In this document: piece by piece, positions 56,860 through 64,000 of the stretch | Layout: each line of letters opens with the position of its first letter | Position numbering within the stretch: position 1 is the first letter of the stretch | Source of the DNA: Liolophura sinensis | Lineage: Eukaryota; Mollusca; Polyplacophora; Chitonida; Chitonidae | Reading direction: 5' to 3' | Assembly (NCBI RefSeq): GCF_032854445.1 | Contig: NC_088304.1 | Coordinates: 19,753,850-19,817,849, forward strand | DNA length: 64,000 nucleotides | Made by a program: the position numbers and the translations under genes | The notes under the pieces: model-generated | What the model saw: the letters and a program-made list of their open reading frames with translations, nothing else | Told to the model about the DNA's origin: nothing | Databases searched by the model: none

Positions 56860-58240
56860 CCCATTGAAAAAGACATTGATAAAGATTTTAGCAAAAAAAA
56901 AAATGAAACAGATGTAGCTTTTAGGTATGAAATTCTCTCTGGGAAAGTGATTAGAATGTGTCTAGCCTTCAGACAGTATAGTTTCAGTGTCTTGTGGTAT
57001 TTTAAACTCTAGGAATCTGCAAAAATCAGCATTTCGCCCATTTAGCTCCATGTTATTTATCACCTCCTGCTCCGTGTAAGGAACCTGGGTGCTGGAAACT
57101 GTGAATAGATGTTTACAGTATATAATATGTTGCTTATTGCTGCAGCATTTTAAAATATAGATAATGACTTGATGTATCAGCTTTTACAAGAGTCCATTAG
57201 GTAACATAAACATGCAACCTGAACACCTTTTTTTTTAACTTGCAGTGTTGCTTTAGAACAGTGCTTTTATTTCCCATTTCTTTTTTTTTAATGACTGTCA
57301 GTTTTGCAGATTTGTAACAACATCATACATGTCCTGAAGCACTTGCTATTGTCCACATGTACCATAACCACAGTTGTCTGTCTGGATGTCTCTATTATCA
57401 CCAGTGTTTACCTTTGACAGGGGACAAAGTGCACCCTACCCTTCCCTTACAATGCATTTAGCATGTCCCAGGGCTATTCCCGTTGACCCTGGCTGTAATG
57501 ACTACCTGTCAGTCCCTCTTGTATATTAGGTACCTGTTCCTGCACCCTCATGACCCTAGGGCCAATCAGTATGGCTGTTTGGCTGGCCTGCCTGCTCACT
57601 GGTTTCTGTAGTGTAGTAAAGCCTGTCCCCAACCCCTGCTGATCTGTGGAGTCTTGAGTCATGCTGATCACTATCACCTTGTCCACTAGTCTACCTCCTA
57701 CACCCAGAGGTTTTCATAACTGTGTTTGTAGCAACCCCATAGTCAGTCACCTCCAAGTACCTCTGCATGTCAAGCCTACCTTACCCCTCCCCCCTGCTGA
57801 TCTGTTACATCAGCCCTGTCCCCACCCTAACTGCCTGCCCTAGCTGCAAGGGAGTGATCAGTCCAGTTCCTGCTCAGGCCTCACCAACCCACCCTCACAT
57901 ACACTGGACTTCATATCCTGGACAGCAGACACACCAGCAGTTTCTCCCCATTCTCCTTTGTTTAGTCTGAAATTTGAGGGAGGGGATCCTGGTTGTGGCC
58001 AGGGGCTTGTGGTTATATTCACCTTTGTGGTGTTAAGGGCAATGTTCAGCAGTCAGACCAGCTGATGCAGACTGTAGTACTGCAGGTGTATTTGGGGGGT
58101 GAAGCTGGCTGCACCGTGTACTGTATAACTGTAGTCTGGGGACATGGTCCTCAAAACCATTATATGTACCTGCCCAGGAAGCAGATAATTATCCCGCAAG
58201 GCTGTTTGTGCCTGTGTGTGAACTAGCTCCCTCATGTGCT
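56860..58240. other. Non-coding stretch with a C-rich segment
   Basis: 57,420-57,960 is unusually C- and CCT-rich, with CCTGCTGATCTGT repeated near 57,630 and 57,795. Short ORFs overlap in several frames and none has family signs. Confidence 0.4.
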
Positions 58241-58242
58241 AG

Positions 58243-58488
58243 CCACCACCGGGGGCCCCCCAATACTGCCGTGTTTGCACAAGGAATATATTTGAAAAGG
58301 GCCATAGCCATACCGCTGTATGGTGTCCCCACAAGGACAGTTCTAAACTTGAGAAAATTGAGGCTGAGGTGTGTACTTTAGCAGGTATAGATTTCCCCCC
58401 TGGGAGTGGAGCATCAAAGATGCTGCGCTACGTCAAATTTATGTACCGGTCAGCCACTGGTCAAACTGAGAACGGACGACGGTCAAAG
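58243..58488 (+). CDS. Putative third gene, 82-codon exon with Cys/His cluster
   Basis: After CTCATGTGCTAG the frame is open for exactly 82 codons to a good donor, AAG|GTAAGG; it enters and leaves in phase 0. The translation begins PPPGAPQYCRVCTRNIFEKG, continues HSHTAVWCPHKDSS and ends TGQTENGRRSK. Within the exon, Cys9, Cys12, His21, His23, Cys28 and His30 form a C-x2-C-x8-H-x-H-x4-C-x-H arrangement, suggestive of a small metal-binding fold. The later part is basic (KMLRYVKFMYRS). Both upstream candidate start exons (42,659 and 48,541) end in phase 0 and would join in frame. No known family is recognised. The acceptor's pyrimidine tract is modest. Confidence 0.55.
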
Positions 58489-58669
58489 GTAAGGAAGAAG
58501 ATTGTGTTTCAATCCATAGTTCTGTTTATCTGAACCTCCAGTTTATCTCAGCCTCCAGTTTATCTCAACCTCCTGTTAAAAGTAAAATAGTATGCACGAA
58601 AAATAGTGCATATCATTATTTAAATTAAAACTGAAATTTACATGTTTTTGTTTCTGTTTTTTTCAACAG

Positions 58670-58699
58670 TTACAGAGATTGAGTATGAAGTATTTGTAG
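58670..58699 (+). CDS. Putative third gene, possible terminal exon
   Basis: A very strong acceptor (TTTCTGTTTTTTTCAACAG) follows a 181-bp intron. In phase 0 it adds LQRLSMKYL and TAG, giving a protein of 103 residues from the 42,659 start. Another frame of the same exon reads TEIEYEVFVDSLSY then stop, but needs a phase-1 donor. AATAAA lies at 58,893-58,898. Confidence 0.3.
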   Translation, partial: LQRLSMKYL

Positions 58700-58892
58700 A
58701 TTCTCTGTCGTACTGAATCTATAAAGATTCTGAAACTAAAAAAAAATGGCATTTACATGTATCTCTGCACATCTACGTATATCTTCTTTTTCCACCTTGT
58801 TGGATGGTGAAATGAATATATAATTCTCTTTACCTCAGGTAATGTCCTTCACATCTCTTTGATGTTATTACAATCTGAAAGGTGTGCTGTTT

Positions 58893-58898
58893 AATAAA
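58893..58898 (+). terminator. Candidate poly(A) signal of the putative third gene
   Basis: AATAAA 194 bases after the possible stop at 58,699. Use is inferred. Confidence 0.25.
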
Positions 58899-58899
58899 T

Positions 58900-61240
58900 A
58901 GTGGAAGATGCTCCTACCTTGTTGCTTTTGGTCCACCTGCATCTGAGGCCAGGTGCCAAAGGTGCCTGTACCCGACCACGTGATCCTGTTTTGTTTTTTT
59001 TTGTCGCTGGTTATGTGCCAAATTATAGTTTATTTCTCTCTAAAAACATCGCTAGTATAATTCAGAACAGAATTATCTTGTCTAACGAGCTCCAACAACA
59101 ACATCAATCTGATTTGATCTTCCTAAATATGACACAATTCCAGTGCAACCGTAAAAGAGGAGATTTGACCAAGTTTAACCCAAATTTATTGATATAGAAT
59201 GTGAATCTAAAGTGAAATGAACTGTTGGTTACATATTAAGTGCTGTATTCTACATATACAGACTATAGGTTTTTAATTTTTACCAGGTTTTTGTCATAAA
59301 TGTACATCCCAAAATAGGAGAACTGATTTGACAACCGTTGACCAACCAGATGTCAAAGCTTCATGTACAAGGACATGAATTGATTTTTTACATGTGAACC
59401 AAATTGATGAGACTATAGCTGTAGACCAGTCAGATGGGATATAGTTCAGGTGATGTGAAATCCCACCTTCCAGTGTGAATGTAATTCATAATGATAGGAT
59501 ATGTGAACAGCGGTATATCCGATCACCTGCAAATCTCACTCTAAAACACGATTTCTCCTTACATGACTGATACACCAATCAGATGAAAAAAGCAAAAAGC
59601 AACTTTGACTAAGGGTGAATGTTGTATTGAGGTACATGTAGGTTATCGTGGCAGTCTTGATTCTGCTGGGCTTTTCATCTGAATGTCAGCTGAAGTTGAG
59701 AAGCTGAATTACGTATTGTATTTAAACATATTCTGGCACATTGATGATTAAAGGAAATAAAATAGAATTAGTTTATCAAAATTTAAACTGTGCGCCTGTG
59801 TGTTATGAACATGTATGGATGTACAGTGTAGATAGCAAATATGTACAGTATATGACAAATTTTATAGAGGGCTTTTTCTGTAACCTGTTTTACAGATCAG
59901 TAAAAGATGCAGATATGCCTTACAGCAGCTTGTAATGACATTGTACACCACACATGCATTACTGTACTGGCAAAACATTATCATATTATGCGAACAGTTA
60001 TGATCTGCATGATTTAAGGATATTTACAACATTACATGAATGTACTTCTGAACCAAAATGGAAATGCCACACCTTGAATCTTCTTGTACAGGTATTTTCA
60101 TTGACCAAACAAGACTGTTATGTCCTCACTGCTGTCAGTCTTGTACCTGATAATTTGAACAACTCCCTGTGTCCCCCCCCCCCCCCCCCCACTCTTCTCT
60201 TTCTCCCCCAACCACAGAGGCTGACCTAGTAATGTCGCTGTGTTGTCAGGATAATGTGAAGTTATGCTGGCCTTTAAGTCCATAGTTATTCACTCGGAAT
60301 GTTTCTTATTGTATATGTATATTTTTGATCTTTTCAAAGTTATGTACATACAATGGTGTTCAAGAGTTGTTTGATTTTTTGTTCTCTTTTAGGGCATCAA
60401 TTTTAAAGAGTAGTCACTGTAAACGTAATGTATGTTATTCACAAAGGCATATTTCTACTGCTGACTTACATGAGCATGTAGGCACTGAGGACTTCACATT
60501 ATCTTCTGGAGCAGAAATAAGGTTGCCCTGGAAAGTAGTCCACTACCTAGCCAACAGAGAATCAAATGAAGTAAAATTTGAGCTTTGGTCAAAGTAGTCC
60601 GGTATCTGCTCAGTTTACTATAGAAGTAGAGGGATGCAGGTTGTTTTCTGATGAAAGTCTCGGAGATTGTTCAAGTTGAGGGAGATGCTCGCTTTTATCA
60701 ATTTTTCATGAACTGAAAAGCAGTGCATTTGTAGTGATCAATAAGATGACAAACTTGGTCTTCAGTTTTCGAACCCTTGTAACGTACAGGATTGTTGAAG
60801 GCTGTGAGCATGTGCATGTAAGGCTGTGTATTAGTAGAGAATGTACTACACCAATGGCAGTGTGCATGTGGATTTGATGACAGAAGGCATACATGTCTAT
60901 TCTGTAACCATAGACTGGTTATGAAGTGTAAATATTGACTGTGCGTGGGGATTGCCTCCGTCTATTGAATCTCGGGTGTAATACGATGACAGACTCACCT
61001 TACGACATCAGGTGAACAACATGTTATATACCTGAGGGAGATTTGCAAGGCGTGGTACCCCATGGGTTCTCTGTCAACCAGGAATATACAGGTAAATGTG
61101 TCCGGGTGTTAGCATGTAGCTGGGTGCTTATATCCCTTCAGTTGTAATGAAGTATTGTGGTGGCCCTGAAGACAAATGCAGGGTAATCAGTGTCTGAACA
61201 CCTTACATGCTTCTCATGTCTGTTTCTTTGATGCTCTCAA
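58900..61240. other. Non-coding stretch
   Basis: No secure exon. A run of about 17 C lies near 60,174. A strong acceptor at 60,391 opens 68 codons to a stop, but its phase does not match a known exon. Confidence 0.4.
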
Positions 61241-61246
61241 TTTCAG

Positions 61247-61373
61247 TGTTGGCAGCACCACGGAGGCCTATTTCTAGCCATTTTAGTTCTGGACACCCTT
61301 TAAATTTGGGATCAGAACCTCAGTTCTTTTCTAAATACACGTATGACCCTGGTTGGAAATCGAATCTGTTGAA
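61247..61373 (+). other. Candidate internal coding exon
   Basis: Between ATGCTCTCAATTTCAG and TTGAA|GTAAGA one frame is open for 41 codons (segments LAAPRRPISSHF and QFFSKYTYDPGWKSNLLK). It needs one base from the previous exon, so it cannot follow 58,488 directly. It could follow 51,071. No family is recognised. Confidence 0.3.
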
Positions 61374-61379
61374 GTAAGA

Positions 61380-63140
61380 ATACTTATTTATATAAGTGTT
61401 TGAATTTTAACACATTTAGGCTTTTTTCGATCGAATATCAAACATTGTATACCATGTGAAGTTTTTATGGTGTGCATGATGTTGCATAATTTATGTTCTC
61501 ATCACAAGTAGGTTTTACGTGGATATGTATAAATCCTAAAATTGTGGTAAACCAAATTATATTTTCTTACATAAAGGTTTTTGAATGGGTAACTGGTATA
61601 ACTTCCTTCCACCTGTATCAAGATGATCCAAAGCTGTGAACTCATGTATTCTTTTCCTTTATTACGTCACAGTTTTCAGTGTAAGTGTACGCGTGAAACA
61701 GATATGAAGTACATATGCACTGAAATGTCGCAGATGAAAAGGATGCGTTCTACTGTCCTGTGAACATTGTGTGTAGCTCATCCGGGCATCTCCCATTGTT
61801 ATGACCTGAGAAGTAACCTAGATATCTTGTACCGGGTACAGTAGGTTAATTACCTTGCAGAAGTTACTTTCAGGTATTCTCTTAAAAAATACCATTTATA
61901 CTACTATATTTGTACAAGAGTTGACTCAAATTCACGAGGTGTGGATCTTTGATTGACAGACATTTCCATATTGAAATAAGTTATGCACAGAATTTGCTTT
62001 TCAATGTTAGCTTTTAGTACATGCGTTAACGTTGCTCTCAAATCACAATTTTCCATAGTGTAATGAATAAATGTATTAATGATATGTATTAACTTTGCAC
62101 TTCTCTCAAATTACTTAGAAAGTTCCATATACCTCTGTCTTTGACATGGAGGTTAATAATGCACTAAGTAGATTAGGTTGCTATGTAAGCCTTTGCAGCA
62201 GATTACAGCCTTGTGCTGAGTGATCAATATGTAGCTTGCATGTGTGCTGTGTAAATTATGAGAAAATTGAGCTGCAGTTGTGACCCCACACATGGCCGCC
62301 CTGTGAGAAGCTGTCTAGCCCCTACTTAATTATACCCCCTTGCTCTGGCTCCCTTAAAACGCAATACATGTTCGTGTATATATCAATCAGATATTGAATT
62401 TTCACGTTCAGAACAGGGTGTAGTATTATACATGTACCAGTGTGGTTCTGGGGAGGATTTGAATGTATTTAAGACTTAAGTTAAGTGGATGTAAGTCAGA
62501 TTTATTTGCTGTTTAATGCCGTTTAATATGTACATGTATGTATATATAGGCAGTGTATTATTCATTTATATGGACTCATCTATTTATTACTCATCTGAAG
62601 TTGATTCATGCAGATTCAATCAAACTACTCTGCTGAGTAAGCAGTTTACTGATGCAAATTTGATAACCGTGACAGCTGAACATGCATGAGTTGAAACTCT
62701 TGTCAGACCATTTGCTAAATATCTTTCATTATTTGATCATGTCCATATTGAAGCTGTGTTTAAATAATCTTGAAAGGGAAATTTGTTCAGTGAGCAAATT
62801 GTTTAAAGCCTTTCAAAACTTCTATCATTTCTGAGGTAGTTTATTCTTAATGATTTCTGTGAGAATCCAATTAAACTAAGTAATTTAGTGTACATGTATA
62901 TTTGTACGGAGAATTTATCAGTGACGTTTTGTGTGATGTATTAAACAGGGTGAGATTTACATAAGGACAATTGACATGTACTTGGATTGAATTTCCCTTT
63001 TAGTCTCGTGGAAGGAGCATGGACTAAGAATCCAGGGATTACTGGTTGAAATTCTCAAATGGTGAAGCACAAACACTTGGAGAAAAGTAAATCCTTTTTT
63101 TAATGTAGATAAAGCTTGTTTAGCAAATTTCCTCTAGAGT
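61380..63140. other. Non-coding stretch
   Basis: Nothing recognised. Confidence 0.4.
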
Positions 63141-63148
63141 GACAATGG

Positions 63149-63397
63149 GGCCTCCGTGGCTCAGTTGGTTAGCGTGCTACCGCAGCGTAATGATCCAGGA
63201 GTCTCTCACCAATGTGGTCGCTGTGAGTTCAAGTCCAGATGATGCTGGCTTCCTCTCCGGCCACACATGGTACGAAGGTCTGCAAGCAACCTGCGGACGG
63301 TCGTGGGTTTCCCCCAGGCGCTGCCTGGTTTCCACCCACCATAATGCTGGCTGCCGTCATATAAGTCAAAAATTCTTGAGTAAGGTGTAAAACACCA

Positions 63398-63428
<31 letters not shown>
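63149..63428 (+). repeat. SINE family A, full length, ending in a TA microsatellite
   Basis: Head CCTCCGTGGCTCAGTTGGTT and tail ATTCTTGAGTAAGGTGTAAA before CACCAATC, ending in (AT)n of about 28 bases (63,401-63,428) in place of (AAAT)n. Confidence 0.88.
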
Positions 63429-63429
<1 letters not shown>

Positions 63430-63434
<5 letters not shown>

Positions 63435-64000
63435 ATAATATCTGATGAAACACCAAAACCAGTGTATAGAATCCAAGAATATTTTAAGGAAAAAATATCA
63501 TGTCTGCAATTTATGGAAGCAGCAGTGGAGTAAGTTTTCTTGGAGTGACCGGTTGAAGAAATGCTGCAGTTACAACATGGACAGCGTGTGTTTCTGTTAT
63601 TTACATTGGATATGTACTGGTACAGTGTGCTTGTAGCCTACTGCTTTTCCTTTGACTCAGTCAATTCATCAGTTATCGCAGGGCAGTCATGCATGCGTCT
63701 TCGTTTGAGTGGCATTGGGTATAAGTGTGCATATGCTTTCATCATTGTTAAGTGTGCATGGTGGAAATAAATGTCTTCACCTGCACATTCACATATGCTG
63801 AGCATGAGTAAAAAGGCTGGCAGGCTTATTTAAGGGAGATAACTCAAAACTGTTAGTGACGCTTAAAGCTGGTGGTAGAGTAGTCTCCCATACTGACCTA
63901 TACAATGTCATATTTCATGTTAAACTTTCATATTAAATCACATTTCAAATTTTGATTTGGGGTCAGAAATGGCTTTGTGGAATGGGTTTCACTTACTGAA
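63430..64000. other. Non-coding right edge
   Basis: Nothing secure. An ATG followed by ten codons and a GTAAGT lies at 63,500-63,529 and was judged too short to call. Confidence 0.4.

Noticed and set aside
57474..57970. Overlapping Pro-rich ORFs on both strands
   Set aside because: Explained by C-rich composition; several frames are open at once and no family is seen.
60393..60597. 68-codon frame after a strong acceptor
   Set aside because: Its phase does not match the exon at 58,488, it ends in a stop without a donor, and its composition is unremarkable.
61062..61091. MGSLSTRNIQ then GTAAAT, phase 0
   Set aside because: Short, with C at -3, and no matching acceptor could be supported.
63500..63529. 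ATG plus ten codons ending at GTAAGT
   Set aside because: Too short to separate from chance, with no downstream exon in the window.

Overview
The window looks like nuclear DNA from a lophotrochozoan animal, most likely a mollusc. It has spliced protein genes with GT-AG introns, no bacterial signals, AT-rich intergenic DNA saturated with ACATGTA words, many minisatellites, and about twenty copies of a tRNA-derived SINE of the kind I associate with mollusc genomes. The species cannot be named from the sequence.

Two genes are secure. On the + strand at 2,167-12,040 lies GPN3 (GPN-loop GTPase 3), with eight coding exons whose phases all agree, giving 276 residues with the P-loop, GPN loop and G3 motifs intact. 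On the - strand at 30,959-18,275 lies PPM1D/Wip1 (a PP2C-family Ser/Thr phosphatase), with five coding exons giving 953 residues. The catalytic domain is complete, and the last exon encodes a roughly 640-residue tail that contains three copies of a short (I/V)REYL motif. The two genes are convergent, with 6.2 kb between their stop codons. GPN3 serves RNA polymerase II assembly and import and PPM1D serves damage-response switch-off. Nothing in the layout suggests a shared pathway.

The right half (31-64 kb) is mostly non-coding and repetitive. I find evidence for a third, unrecognised + strand gene that has no long ATG-initiated ORF. It consists of a small start exon (42,659-42,694), an 82-codon exon without its own start codon (58,243-58,488) carrying a Cys/His cluster, and an uncertain 3' end. 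A CpG-dense patch near 35.3-35.9 kb could be its promoter.

Region by region: 0-2 kb is upstream DNA of GPN3 with paired CACGTG boxes. 2-12 kb is GPN3, with SINEs in its introns and a 1.2 kb higher-order minisatellite in intron 7. 12-18 kb is the convergent intergenic stretch. 18-31 kb is PPM1D with its promoter just to the right. 31-42 kb holds SINEs, foldback elements and two large minisatellites. 42-59 kb holds the putative third gene and its 15.5 kb intron full of tandem repeats. 59-64 kb has no secure gene.
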